In this document: positions 21,675 to 32,751 of the stretch, piece by piece | How the letters are laid out: each line of letters begins with the position of its first letter | Position numbering within the stretch: position 1 is the first letter of the stretch | From: Magnaporthiopsis rhizophila | Taxonomy: Eukaryota > Ascomycota > Sordariomycetes > Magnaporthales > Magnaporthaceae | NCBI GenBank assembly: GCA_003049465.1 | Contig: PYSS01000028.1 | Span: forward strand, 131,516-195,515 | DNA: 64,000 bases | Direction: 5' to 3' | The notes under the pieces: generated by a model | Told to the model about the DNA's origin: nothing | Database searches by the model: none | Seen by the model: the letters and a program-made list of their open reading frames with translations, nothing else | Made by a program: the position numbers and the translations under genes

Positions 21675-24600
21675 ATGTCTGTTTCCCCAAGCTCCTCGCC
21701 GTCGCGTCGAGGCCGGGGCCCCAGGCATGGACCGCCGCCTGGACCGCCACCTGGGCCGCGGCGTTCGCCCGTCCCGGCCAGGGAGCCGCATCGGCCGCCG
21801 CAAGAGAAGCTGGACGAGTTTTGGAGCAAGTTCACCACCAAGACGCCAAGCAAGGCGACCAGGCTTCTCCCCAAAAAGGACTACACCACCGCCAGCCCCT
21901 CCAAGGGCGTCGGCGGCACGCAGCGGACGCAGGCGTCGTACGAGGAGGCCGCTGCCCAGTGCAGGGCCAAGGTCGAACAGATCGTCAAGGAGTCGCGTCG
22001 CGTCAACCAGCGCTACCGCGACCCGCACTTTGACCTGGAGCTGGATCTGCAGCTGGGCATGCGCGACTGCCTGGAGTCGCTCGACAACGCCAAGGCGCCG
22101 CCCCCGCGACGACGGGTTGGCCCTAGCATACGGCGCGGCGCTCAGGATCAGGACCAGGACCATGAACAGGAGCAGCGGCAGCAGCGGCCAGCAGGCGACG
22201 GCGACCCCCGCTCCCAGGGGCTGCCATCCGGGCAGAGACGACTGGGCGGCTTCGAGCCCGGCTTCAACCCCATGGCCGTGCACAGAGTCGTCGACATATT
22301 CGACAAGCCGCAGTTCTACATTGACGGCCCAACCGCCAACGACGTCCGCCAGGGCCGCGACATGGGTGACTGCTGGCTCCTCGCGGCCCTGTGCACCATG
22401 AGCAACAAGCCGGGGCTCATCGAGCGCATCTGCGTCGCGCACGAACAGGACGTGGGCGTCTACGGCTTCGTCTTCCACCGGGACGGCGAGTGGTTCAGCG
22501 AGATCATCGACGACAAGCTGTACCTGACCAAGCCCGACTACGACGACGGATACCTCGAGAGGATCCTGTTCGAGGACCGCGAGCGCGGCGCCGACTCGGA
22601 GCAGGTGTACAAGAGCATCTACCAGTCCAATAGCGGCGCCTTGTACTTTGCGCAGTGCGAAAACCCCAACGAGACATGGCTGCCGCTGCTCGAGAAGGCG
22701 TTCGCCAAGGCCCACAACGACTACGAGAGCATCGAGGGCGGCTTCACCGGCGAGGCCCTCGAGGACCTCACCGGCGGCGTGACGTCGGAGCTATACACGA
22801 GCGACATCCTGGACAAGGAGTATTTTTGGAAAGAAGAGCTCCTCAAGGTCAACAAGGACTTCCTGTTTGGCTGTTCCACCGGCATCTGGGGCCGAGGGCT
22901 GGGTGAGAGGAAGGGCATCGTGGAGCTGCACGCCTACAGCGTCATGAAGGCCGTCGAGATCGAGGGCCAGCGGCTCGTACTTCTCAAAAACCCTTGGGGG
23001 AAACACGAGTGGAAGGGCCCCTGGTCGGACGGGAGCAAGGAGTGGACTCCCGAGTGGCTCTCACGCCTCGGCCACCGCTTTGGCGACGACGGCGCCTTTT
23101 GGATCGCCTACGAGGACCTGCTGCGCAAGTACCAGGCTTTTGACCGCACGCGCATCTTCGGCCCGGAGTGGAAGGTGACGTCGATATGGACGACCCTGTC
23201 GGTGCCGTGGACGCACGAATACCACGACACCAAATTCGCCTTTGCCATAACACGCCCCGGACCCGTGGTGCTGGTGCTGTCGCAGCTCGACGACCGCTAC
23301 TTCCGCGGTCTCGAGGGACAGTACCGGTTCGAGCTCAGCTTCCGCGTGCACGTGGCCGGCGAGGACGAGTACCTCGTGCGCAGCCAGACCCCGTACCGTA
23401 TGAACCGCAGCGTCAACGTCGAGCTGGACCTCGAGGCCGGCGACTACACGGTCCTGATCAGGATCGACGCCGAGCGCGACACGAGCGTCCTGCCGCCCGA
23501 GGACATGGTCCGCAAGCTCTCAAAGTTGCGGCGCGAAAAGCTGGCCCGCATCGCCCTGTCCTACGATCTGGCCCACAGCAAGGGCCAGATCGTCGAGACG
23601 GAGGAGGAGAAGGAGATGCGGCTTGCGCTGGAGAAGCGCAGCATGGAGAAGTCCCGGCGCCGCATCAAGAAGGTGCTGACGGAGAACCGCCAGCGGCACT
23701 ATCTACAGGAATCGATGAGGCTCTTGGACACGCGGAAGGAAATAGCCAAGCGAAAGAGGAGAAACGAGAGGAAGAAAGCAAGAGCCGAGAAGAAGGAAAA
23801 GGAAAAGAAGGCAGCCCGAGAAGAGAAGGAGAAGAAGGCAGCTGAAGACAAGGAGAAGGAGAGGGAAGCGAACGGCGGCAAAGACAAGGGCCATGGCGCA
23901 GCAGCATCAGTCGATGAGAAGGCCGTCCAAACAGGCCAGGGAGGAGAAAGAGACGGAACAAAGGACGACCTCGCCAGCACCAATAAAAGCAAGAATACGC
24001 CCGCGACAGCAGCTTCGGGAGCCCTAGCCACGAACCAGACCAGCGCAGAGGCTACCCAAGTCCCGGAAAAGGGGACTGCTGGGTCGAAAGCGGACGAAGC
24101 TAGAGAAGACCAAAAGCCTGCCTCTTCCTCGACACCCGCGGCGGAGCTAGAGAACAGAAGCTCGGGACAAGGCGAGAAGGTGGCGGCGGTGGGCGGGATC
24201 TCTCAGAGCCGGATACCAGCGGCCCCTGAGACCACGACGGCTGAAGTTAAAGCGCAGATGGCACCACAGCCAGAGGTCCCTTCTGCTCCCACTCCCACGC
24301 CGGCAAAGAAGCCGGGGCTTGGGGGACAAACCCCTGTTCCTATGCCAGGGTCCTCGAGTGCTGCGATCACCGCTCCCGTACTCAAGCCTCCGGGGGACCC
24401 CAACACCGAAGAGCTGCGCTCCTCGGCGCAGCCGGCTACGGCTGCCGTTCCTGGCGCCGCCCCTCCTGCTGTCGGTGGATCTTTACGGGATGCATCGACG
24501 CAAACTGTCGATGGTTCTTCATTTGGGGAGCGACACATGCACAACGCACCCCCAGAAAACGCGCAGGAAGCATGGCCGCCCAACATTTTCGAGCAAGTAA

Positions 24601-25571
24601 ACATGGCGAGACAGAACGGGTGTCCCACAAGCCCCCCTCGTCCCGACTTCGCTGAACAGCATGCGCACCTGCAAGTCCCTCCGCCTGTAGGACGCCGGGG
24701 CGGGCCTCCTCCCGAACCTGCTCGCCGGCCGCCCTGGCAGCAGCAACGTCAAGGACCGCTGCCCCATCGCCACCACCTCACCCAGGGCCGGTGGAGTCGT
24801 GCGCAAAGCCCGCAGCCATATCGCCGTCCCGGGGCTTACCACGGACCCCATCACCCACCACTACCACCGTTTGAAGGATCCGAAGCAGACGGCGGCGAAG
24901 AGAACGAGGAATTCGACAGCGATCTGTCGAGTGTGTCGAGCGTCTCGGACGTGTCGGACCGCGAGGTCGAGCTGCAGCTGGAGATGATGCGCATAGACGG
25001 CCGGCTCCCCATGCCCTCGCGCAAGCGCCGGCCATCCGTCGACGGCCCGGCCAACCCCAACGTCTTCGGGCCGTCGCCACTGCAACCGCGGCCCAGAGGC
25101 CCACAGCCGCCGCTGCGGCAACAGCAACAGCAGCAGCACCCGGACGACGCCGAGTTGGAGAACGACCCATGGAACGCCGTGGCCGTGGTCGGGCTGCGCG
25201 TGTACTACAAGATGGCCGAGGGCGAGGCCCAGGATGCCAACGTCGTGACGCTGCGCGTCGTCCGTCCCACCGTCATGCCTGACGACGATGACTCGAGCGA
25301 CAGCGAGGACGAGAAGGAGGAGGCAGGCGCTAGGAATCGGTGGCCGTGGAACAGGAAGAAGGTCAAGATACCGGACGTGGACGACAATACACGGGACGCC
25401 GTGTTGGTTGCTGCGAACCGGGAGCAGGGCGACGAGCGGGAGAAGGACGGGGGCGCTGGACAGGTCGGGCGGGGTGAGGGGGATGGTGGCGAGGATGTCA
25501 AGGAACCTGCCAAGGACGGAATTGTCAAGGACGAGCCAGCTGTGGACAAGACGGCCAAGGGCCAAGCCTGA
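21675..25571 (+). CDS. calpain-family cysteine protease with long disordered tail
   Basis: Single exon, 1298 aa, start MSVSPSSSPSRRG directly after an A run; the in-frame ATG further upstream adds an unremarkable segment. The protease core occupies about residues 200-560. Catalytic triad: C233 in MGDCWLLAAL, H419 in ELHAYSV, N439 in LLKNPWG, all intact, so activity is expected. EGGFTGEALEDLTGGVTSEL and DDGAFWIAYEDLLRKY are typical calpain core segments; a C2-like beta domain (residues about 510-620) follows. Residues about 640-735 form a strongly charged Lys/Glu/Arg helix or coiled coil. The remaining 560 residues are Pro/Ala/Ser-rich and disordered, with a SDLSSVSSVSDVSDREVELQ acidic patch, a short Gln run and an acidic C-terminus. 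Calcium-dependent limited proteolysis is the family role; substrates are unknown. It is not the PalB/Rim13 type by architecture. Confidence 0.9.
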   Translation: MSVSPSSSPSRRGRGPRHGPPPGPPPGPRRSPVPAREPHRPPQEKLDEFWSKFTTKTPSKATRLLPKKDYTTASPSKGVGGTQRTQASYEEAAAQCRAKVEQIVKESRRVNQRYRDPHFDLELDLQLGMRDCLESLDNAKAPPPRRRVGPSIRRGAQDQDQDHEQEQRQQRPAGDGDPRSQGLPSGQRRLGGFEPGFNPMAVHRVVDIFDKPQFYIDGPTANDVRQGRDMGDCWLLAALCTMSNKPGLIERICVAHEQDVGVYGFVFHRDGEWFSEIIDDKLYLTKPDYDDGYLERILFEDRERGADSEQVYKSIYQSNSGALYFAQCENPNETWLPLLEKAFAKAHNDYESIEGGFTGEALEDLTGGVTSELYTSDILDKEYFWKEELLKVNKDFLFGCSTGIWGRGLGERKGIVELHAYSVMKAVEIEGQRLVLLKNPWGKHEWKGPWSDGSKEWTPEWLSRLGHRFGDDGAFWIAYEDLLRKYQAFDRTRIFGPEWKVTSIWTTLSVPWTHEYHDTKFAFAITRPGPVVLVLSQLDDRYFRGLEGQYRFELSFRVHVAGEDEYLVRSQTPYRMNRSVNVELDLEAGDYTVLIRIDAERDTSVLPPEDMVRKLSKLRREKLARIALSYDLAHSKGQIVETEEEKEMRLALEKRSMEKSRRRIKKVLTENRQRHYLQESMRLLDTRKEIAKRKRRNERKKARAEKKEKEKKAAREEKEKKAAEDKEKEREANGGKDKGHGAAASVDEKAVQTGQGGERDGTKDDLASTNKSKNTPATAASGALATNQTSAEATQVPEKGTAGSKADEAREDQKPASSSTPAAELENRSSGQGEKVAAVGGISQSRIPAAPETTTAEVKAQMAPQPEVPSAPTPTPAKKPGLGGQTPVPMPGSSSAAITAPVLKPPGDPNTEELRSSAQPATAAVPGAAPPAVGGSLRDASTQTVDGSSFGERHMHNAPPENAQEAWPPNIFEQVNMARQNGCPTSPPRPDFAEQHAHLQVPPPVGRRGGPPPEPARRPPWQQQRQGPLPHRHHLTQGRWSRAQSPQPYRRPGAYHGPHHPPLPPFEGSEADGGEENEEFDSDLSSVSSVSDVSDREVELQLEMMRIDGRLPMPSRKRRPSVDGPANPNVFGPSPLQPRPRGPQPPLRQQQQQQHPDDAELENDPWNAVAVVGLRVYYKMAEGEAQDANVVTLRVVRPTVMPDDDDSSDSEDEKEEAGARNRWPWNRKKVKIPDVDDNTRDAVLVAANREQGDEREKDGGAGQVGRGEGDGGEDVKEPAKDGIVKDEPAVDKTAKGQA

Positions 25572-25967
25572 GGCGATCGGGCCCATGAAGAGCCAGGAAA
25601 GGGATGGTAGAGACAGCTGTTAGTGGGAAGACGCATATATGAGGAGCATACGGATGATGGAGACGCAAAAGGATTTCAGGAATAATGACTTGAATATAGA
25701 TAACCTCTTTAACAGCGCGTGCACGACAACCACATGGACACCTAGGCACCTAATACGTAGGCACAGTATGTCAACGTATCACGACATAATCAAACTTGGC
25801 ACATTTTTCGTATCCACTACGCCTGTAGATGACGGTACAAACACCGAAGGAAAAAAGCAAAAGCATTGGGTATCACATCTCCGTCGTCCATCCATCGTAA
25901 ATGCCAGACCTTTCACGTACACCGCCGGCCGGTCCACAATCAAGGCCGCGGTGCCGAAACAAAACCA
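25572..25967. other. convergent 3' spacer
   Basis: About 395 bp between the convergent calpain and Fta4-like genes. AT-richer than the neighbours, consistent with 3' UTRs and polyadenylation sites. No gene seen. Confidence 0.6.
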
Positions 25968-26882
25968 TCAAAATCGATCCAACAGATCAGCAACCTTCCT
26001 CTTCTCCTCATCCGCAATCGCAACAGGCGCGCCATCCCCACCATCATCGTCACCGGCATCCCCGAGTCTCCGCCGCCGCTGCGGCTGCTGCTTCGGGCCC
26101 TTCTGCTCCTCCTGGACGCGGCGAAGGACGCGGTCGCCGACGCGGGCCATGAGGATGCGCGTGCGCTCCAGCTCCCTCTCGAGTTCGCCGTCCTTGGTCA
26201 CCAGGTTCCGCTGCAGCTGCTGCGGGGAACCACCGGCGCGGAAGGGCGCGAGCCCGCGCTGCATGTCGCGCAGGCGCCGCACGCGGGCCGCGGCCTGCTC
26301 GCGCGCGGCCGAGAGGCCCCGCAGCCGCGCGGCCAGGTCGGCGTACCGGCGCGCCTCCATCGGCCGGGCCTCGGCGTCCCGGTCCGAGGGCCAGGACGAG
26401 GGCAAGGCTGCGATGGTTTGGGCGTCGGCTGTTGGTATATGTAGGTTATTTTGAGTCAGCGGTGTTCGTTCTTTTGGGGAAACGGGAGAGGGTCTCTTGT
26501 CGTCCAGGGGCTTACCGAAATCGGCGCTGGCGTCGGGGACGTCGCCAGCTTCGTCGTCGCCGCCGCCGCCGTTGTCGTCACGTGCAGCGGCCAGATACAG
26601 CTTCTCGAGCTGCTCGGCGACGTGGCGCGTGGCGGGCGGCGAGTAGACGCGGGCGGCATGCTGCTGGAGCCTATGGTTGAAACGCGCGATGGCGTCGTCG
26701 ACGGCCTTTTGCGGCAGCGGGGAGACGACACCACCACCACCACCACCAGCGGCGATGCTGCTGCTGCTGTTGGCCTTCGTCCAGGCGCGCGAAGGCGCCA
26801 GCGGCTGGGACAGGAGCCGCGTCTGCTCAGCGATGAAGTCCTGCTTCAGGGCCCAGATGGTCGGGGGCGCCGGCGACGCCAT
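25968..26882 (-). CDS. kinetochore protein, Fta4/Nkp1-like (Sim4/CCAN complex)
   Basis: Probable subunit of the inner-kinetochore Sim4/Ctf19 complex. Two exons in reading order, 26882-26516 and 26428-25968, phase 1 join (ADF|ADAQTIAAL), 275 aa. The 87 bp intron has no in-frame stop, so a read-through product is possible. The start MASPAPPTIWALKQDF was chosen over an upstream ATG because PPTIxALKxxFxxxQTRLLSQPL looks like the conserved N-terminus of the Fta4 family. VDDAIARFNHRLQQHAARVYSPPATRHVAEQLEKLY follows as predicted helices in two halves. After a Gly/Asp-rich linker, residues about 135-240 are Arg/Glu/Ala-rich coiled coil (ARRYADLAARLRGLSAAREQ, then ELERELERTRILMARVGDRV). It is divergent from MSH6 and shares a 568 bp promoter with it. 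Assignment rests on recalled family pattern. Confidence 0.7.
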   Translation of the reverse strand: MASPAPPTIWALKQDFIAEQTRLLSQPLAPSRAWTKANSSSSIAAGGGGGGVVSPLPQKAVDDAIARFNHRLQQHAARVYSPPATRHVAEQLEKLYLAAARDDNGGGGDDEAGDVPDASADFGKPLDDKRPSPVSPKERTPLTQNNLHIPTADAQTIAALPSSWPSDRDAEARPMEARRYADLAARLRGLSAAREQAAARVRRLRDMQRGLAPFRAGGSPQQLQRNLVTKDGELERELERTRILMARVGDRVLRRVQEEQKGPKQQPQRRRRLGDAGDDDGGDGAPVAIADEEKRKVADLLDRF

Positions 26883-27450
26883 TTTCCGGGGCTGGCTGCC
26901 TCGGGGCGTATTTGTTGTTTTGGCCTCGACGCACACAAAGACTTCACACGCAGCTCCAGCGCCCACTTGATGCTAAACCACCAAGGGCTAAAGGCTCACT
27001 GGAAGCATGGCGGTTCAGGGGCCGGGGGAGCTGCCCCGAAATTCAGCGGCAACTCGCAGCCAACCAAAGATAAGTTGACACCCCGCCAGCCAGGATCCAA
27101 TGCGGGTTAGTGGGGCTCGGCGGAGCTGTCCAGGAAACCGGACCTGCCTGGGGTGACGCGCGCGGGGGTCAATTGGCCACGACGCGAGCCCCGACGCGAT
27201 TTCTTAAATTGATTCGCGTCTCCCTCAATCGTTTTTACTTTATGGTTATTGATCCGTGCTGTCGACCTGGAGATGCCCACGCACCACATCTGTTCTCCTC
27301 CACTCTCCATTACTCTAGAGCTTCTCTGTAAAGGCCTTGTGACCATAATACACGATAATCCACACAAGACCCAAAGGACATCTTTGCCTTTGACACCTCC
27401 CTTCCCCCACCAGCCAAGGCACCACGCAGCGGCACAAGTCCCAGGCGACA
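26883..27450. other. divergent promoter between Fta4-like gene and MSH6
   Basis: 568 bp separating the two start codons. It contains four ACGCG cores in 64 bp (listed separately). No gene seen. Confidence 0.7.
27156..27219. promoter_or_regulatory. cluster of four MCB-like ACGCG motifs
   Basis: ACGCG at 27156-27160, ACGCGA at 27182-27187 and 27194-27199, and TCGCGT (ACGCGA on minus) at 27214-27219. They lie 232-295 bp before the MSH6 ATG and about 275-335 bp before the Fta4-like ATG. In S. cerevisiae and S. pombe such cores are MBF sites for G1/S genes, a class that includes mismatch-repair genes in budding yeast. Binding here is inferred. Confidence 0.5.
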
Positions 27451-30400
27451 ATGGGCTCCGGCGACGTCACTGCCCGCACTCCGGCGAGGCCCGGGGCGGC
27501 GCCCAAAAAGCCTGTGGGCACTGCTTCGACGGGCAAACAGGCTAGCATCCTGGGCTTCTTTTCCAAGACGGCAACTCCCTCGTCGTCGACAAAGTTGCCT
27601 GCCCGTCCCGCAGAACCGGCCTCGTCGCCATGCCTCCAGGAGACCACAAAGTCCAACGCCATGGCCCGGAAGCAGCGCCCCTCGGAGAAGGCGACCCCCG
27701 TCCCCAGCAGCGACGCCGTCGAGCCCCGCAGCCCCCAGGACGAGAATAGGGGCGCATCGACGGTCAAGCGTGCCATCGGCAGCATGGTCATCGCCAGCAG
27801 CAGTCCCATTAAGAAGGGGAGGAAGACTGTGAACTACGCCGAGTCTTCCGACGATGACGATGAGGATGTGTTTGCCGCCTTGAAGTCTCGCCAGAGCCAA
27901 CGTCTTGGTCGTTCACGGCCCTCAGTTCTGCAAAACGATGATGATGACGAGGACGATTTCAGGCCCGAACCCGAGGCTGCCGGCGCTGGCGACTATGACG
28001 ACGATGGTAAGTTTTGTACGGTGTGACTGTTGCTACCTAACCAGTCCGACGTTGAAGCTGATGGGGCTGGAACTCCTCTTAGAAGCCATGGATGATTTCA
28101 TTGTGTCCGACGACTCGGATGCCCCCTCAAGATCCAAGAAGCGGAAGCGACCAAGCAGCAAGGCTGCGCCGCCGAGGAAGCGCAACGTCGCCTCGTCCTC
28201 GCCGCCTCTGAGGGACAGGACCAGAGAAGAGGCTGAGGATGATGACGAGGACATGGCTGACGATATGCCGCGCACCTCGACCACACAACAATGGCGCTAC
28301 GACCCTGAGAACCCTGCTCCTGCTGCCCAGCCAGGGGACAAGACGCCTCGCAAGGCCGCCCCAAAGGCCGCCGCAGCCTTCAAGCACAAGGACGGCAAGC
28401 CCCACACGAAAAAGTCGGAGCAGGATGACCGCTACGTCTGGCTTGAGAGCATCCGTGACATGGACGGAAACAAGCCCGAAGATGCAGAGTTCAACCCGGC
28501 CACCATCTACATCCCGCCTTCGGCCTGGAAGAGCTTCTCGCCCTTCGAAAAACAGTACTGGGAGATCAAGCAGAAGCTGTGGGACACGGTCGTCTTCTTC
28601 AAGAAGGGCAAGTTCTACGAGCTCTACGAGAACGATGCCACCATCGGCCACCAGCTTTTTGATCTCAAGCTCACGGACCGCGTCAACATGCGCATGGTTG
28701 GCGTCCCCGAGAGCTCGCTCGAGATGTGGGTCAACCAGTTCGTCGCCAAGGGCTACAAGGTCGCCCGTGTCGACCAGATGGAGTCGGCCCTGGGCAAGGA
28801 GATGCGTGAGCGCGACGACCCGGGGGCCAAGAAGAGCAAGGGCGCCGCCAAGGCCGACAAGATCATCCGCCGCGAGCTGGCCTGCATCCTCACCGGCGGC
28901 ACCCTGGTCGAGGGCAGCATGCTCCAGGACGACATGGCCACATACTGCGTCGCCATCAAGGAGTCAACCCTCAACGGAAACCCCGCCTTCGGCATCGCCT
29001 TTGTCGATGCCGCCACGGGCCAGTTCTTCTTGTCGCAGTTCGAGGACGACGTCGACCTGACGAGGCTCGAGACCTTTGTGGCCCAGACCTCCCCACGAGA
29101 GCTGCTGCTCGAGAAGGCGCGCCTGTCGACCAAGGCTCTGCGCATCCTCAAAAACAATACGACCCCCACCACCATCTGGAACTATCTCAAGCCCGGGGCC
29201 GAGTTCCCCGAGCCCGACGCCGCCGTCCGCGACCTTGACAGCAGTGGCTACTTCGCCAAGGCAGGAGGAGAAGGCAGCGGCGGCGACGCGGACCAGGATG
29301 AGGCGTGGCCCGAGATGCTCGAAAAGTCCCGCGACAAGAGCCTGCTGATGTCGGCCGTGGGTGCTCTCGTGCACTACCTGCGCGTGTTGAAACTCGAGCG
29401 CAGCCTCTTGTCTCAGGGCAGCTTCGAGTGGTACAGCCCGATCCACCGCAACGGCACGCTCATCCTGGACGGCCAGTCCCTCATCAACCTCGAGGTGTTC
29501 TCCAACAGCGTCAACGGCGGGCCCGAGGGCACGCTGTTCAGCCTCCTCAACCGCTGCATCACGCCTTTCGGCAAGCGGCTGTTCCGCCAGTGGGTCTGCC
29601 ACCCGCTGTGCAACACCCAGAAGATCAACGAGCGCCTCGACGCCGTCGACATGCTCAACGCCGACCGCGGCATCCGCGAGCAGTTCTCGTCGCTGATGAG
29701 TAAGATGCCCGATCTCGAGAGACTGATCTCGCGGATCCACGCCGGCGTCTGCAAGGCCGAGGACTTTGTGCGCGTCCTCGAGGGCTTCGAGCAGATTGAC
29801 TACGCCATGTCCATGCTGTCGGCTTTTGGTGGAGGCAACGGGCTGGTCGACCGGCTGATCGCGTCCATGCCCGACCTCAAGGAGCCCCTGGGCTTCTGGA
29901 AGAGTGCCTTTGACCGCAAGAAGGTCCGGGAAGAGAAGCTGCTGATCCCGGAGAAGGGTATCGAGGAGGACTTTGACGAGAGCGCCGACAACATTGCTCG
30001 CATCAAGCGCGAGCTGCACGCGCTCCTGGACAGGCAAAAGACGGCGCTCAAGTGCAAGACGCTCAAGTTCACCGACGTGGGCAAGGAGATCTACCAGGTC
30101 GAGGCGCCCAAGGCAACAAAGGTGCCAAAGGACTGGAGACAGATGTCGGCCACCAGCAGCGTCAAGCGGTACTACTTTGGCGACCTCGACGAGCTCGTGC
30201 GGGAGCTGCAGGAGGCCGAGGAGACGCACTCGCAGATCGTCAAGGACGTTGCCGCCCGCTTCTTCAGGCGGTTCGACGTCGACTACGAGGTCTGGATCCA
30301 GGCCATACGCATCATCTCGCAGCTCGACTGCCTCATCTGCCTCGCCAAGGCGGCGTCCTCGCTGGGCGACCCCAGCTGCAGGCCCGTCTTTGTCGACGAG

Positions 30401-31336
30401 GAGCGGAGCGTGCTCGAGTTCGAGGAGCTGCGCCACCCGTGCATGCTCAACACGGTCGACGACTTCATTCCCAACGACATCAAACTGGGTGGCGACGAGC
30501 CCAAGATCAACCTCCTAACGGGAGCCAACGCTGCCGGAAAGTCGACCATCCTACGCATGGTAAGTTTCCTAGCCGACAAAACCCGACCAACCGTGACTCG
30601 GAAGATTTCCGCGTGCGTATACTAAACCGAACTTTCTCCCTTGATACAGTCTTGCATCGCCGTCATCATGGCGCAGATCGGCTGCTACGTGCCGGCAAAG
30701 TCTGCGCGGCTTACGCCTGTGGACCGTATCATGTCGCGGCTCGGGGCCAACGACAACATCTTCGCGGCGCAGTCGACCTTCTTCGTCGAGCTGTCGGAAA
30801 CCAAGAAGATCCTGTCCGAGGCGACGCCGCGGTCGCTGGTGATCCTCGACGAGCTCGGGCGCGGCACGTCGTCGTACGACGGCGTGGCGGTGGCGCAGGC
30901 GGTTCTGCACCACGTGGCCAGCCACATCGGCTGCGTGGGCTTCTTCGCGACGCACTACCACTCGCTGGCGACCGAGTTCGAGGGCCACCCGGAGATCCGG
31001 GCCCGGCGCATGCAGATCCAGGTGGACGAGGAGCGGCGCCGCGTCACGTTCCTGTACCGGCTCGAGGACGGCGTGGCCGAGGGCTCGTTCGGCATGCACT
31101 GCGCCGCCATGTGCGGCATCAGCAACCGCGTCATCGAGCGCGCCGAGGTCGCCGCCAAGGAGTGGGAGCACACCAGCCGCCTCAAGGAGAGCCTCGACCG
31201 CGCCCGGACGGGATGCTACATCCCGCTCGGCATCCTCAGCGACGTCGCCAGCCTGCTGCGCGACGACGACGAGGGCGACTCGAGGGTCACGGAGCGGGGC
31301 GTCGACGTCTTGATGCGAGCGATTGCTGCTTTGTAA
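27451..31336 (+). CDS. MSH6: DNA mismatch repair protein MSH6 (MutS homologue)
   Basis: Mismatch-recognition subunit of MutS-alpha with MSH2. Three exons: 27451-28006, 28083-30559, 30650-31336, giving 1239 aa. Exon 2 begins at a TAGAAG double acceptor; use of the second AG would drop one Glu. A canonical PCNA-binding PIP box QASILGFF lies at residues 30-37, followed by an acidic, disordered N-terminal region. The MutS N-terminal domain carries the mismatch wedge F363-Y-E365 in KKGKFYELYENDA, which identifies MSH6 rather than other eukaryotic MSH proteins. Lever/clamp segments follow (SLLNRCITPFGKRLFRQWVC). The ATPase has Walker A GANAAGKST (about 999-1007), FFVELSETKKILSEATPRSL, Walker B VILDELGRGTSSYDG, and FATHYHSL. 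Intron 2 interrupts just after Walker A (ILRM|SCIAVIMAQ). Divergent from the Fta4-like gene. Confidence 0.97.
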
Positions 31337-31868
31337 GATGGTGATGATAATATCTAATACAAAAAAAAGAAAAATAAGAAAAAGGAGTCAGTTTGGAGGA
31401 GCGCGTCATGGGTCCAAACTAACTGATGATTTGGGCGACGTCACCGGGGGTAAACCGACTGACTTGGGGGAAAACTGAACCAATCTGGGGGGAAAACCGA
31501 CTGATCTCGGAGACCGGACTGTTCGGGCCAGCATAATACCTACCCGCCGCGGCTCTCCGCGGAGGGCGGCGGGCGGCACTGGTTGCCAGAAGCGGCCAGC
31601 TTTTGAAACCGGCATGGTACGAGGGGCGACGCGACCAACGCCCCCTGATTAAAATGGGACTGTTTGCATGGATGTTTCTTTTTGCCCGCGCGTGACGCGA
31701 AGCCAGGGTGTTTGCTCTTTTGCATGTCTTGTGAAACATGTGGGGTGGATCATTTCAGGCAGGCAGGGGGTCAGGGGGCTTGAGGCGGGTTCTTTTTCCT
31801 GGGGACTTTTTTGCATTGTCTTCGATCTCTCTCATGTACCGTACCGGATCGACGAGGCCAACTCGCTT

Positions 31869-31869
<1 letters not shown>

Positions 31870-31901
<32 letters not shown>

Positions 31902-31907
31902 CNNNNN

Positions 31908-31939
<32 letters not shown>
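31870..31939. repeat. long poly-T tract with N gap
   Basis: T run of about 32, then a C, five N (31903-31907), then 32 T. The gap length is a placeholder, so true size is unknown. Confidence 0.95.
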
Positions 31940-31940
<1 letters not shown>

Positions 31941-32317
31941 ACTAGCCCATTCTGCACTTTGCTGCAGGTACCGATTGAGCTACACGTAGATTTACCTAAC
32001 ATAGACAGACTTTCTCTAATGGAAGATGATGTGGTCGTAGAAAGGGGATAATGCCGATTGTTTTGAGCATCCCTCCAGTCGCTTTTTTTGTTCAGCCCGT
32101 TTGGTTCCAAGATGTTCTCGACCTCTCTCATCACGTCACGGCCAAAGTCGCCCCCCGGCTTGGCGCCGCAATCTGTGATCCACTCAGGGGGTTAGCCCTG
32201 CAACAGCTGTTCGCCTCACAGGGCTCGCTATCGGTGGCAATGCATTGATGGAACAACCCTGACATGATGGACAGATCGTGACTACCAAAGAAAGCTGTCA
32301 GGGCCGGCAGCATGGCC

Positions 32318-32339
32318 AAAAAAAAAAAAAAAAAAAAAA
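32318..32339. repeat. poly-A homopolymer (22 nt)
   Basis: Uninterrupted A run in non-coding DNA between MSH6 and the Egh16-like gene. Confidence 0.9.
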
Positions 32340-32751
32340 GGGCGCACTTACTGGCGCGATTCACAAGGGACAAACGTCATGGTATCAGGAGGGCCGATCA
32401 GGGAAAGGGATGCACATTATTAGGGGAGACACAAACTTCATTGCAGCAAAAAACAAGACGAAATAAACGCAGCAAATCCGATGCCGTAACTCAATTTGCG
32501 CAGTCGAAAAAAAACATGTATTTACAAGTAACAACCTTAACTAGCTTGGTGTGATTTAATCTTCCCTCCAATTTGGGTTCAGAACCAGGCCGGGGTTCCT
32601 CTTCTCACAAAATCCTCAAACCAAACAAGAGACTGTTGACGAGACCCGTGCAAGTCCACAAAAGCCCTTGGCCAGGGGTTCGTCAACGTCCGCCATAGAA
32701 CGAACACCTGGTTGTGGCTGCTGGCAGCCAGTGACAAGGCGTGTTCTGCAC

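Larger units (their letters stand above)
31337..32751. other. spacer with poly-T tract and assembly gap
   Basis: About 1.4 kb between convergent genes. It contains the long T tract with N gap, an A run at 32318-32339 and no supported gene. Confidence 0.6.

Noticed and set aside
21552..22715. 387-codon minus-strand open frame
   Set aside because: Antisense to the calpain gene, whose catalytic motifs are clear on the plus strand.
28964..30436. 490-codon minus-strand open frame
   Set aside because: Antisense shadow of MSH6, whose protein is unmistakable on the plus strand.
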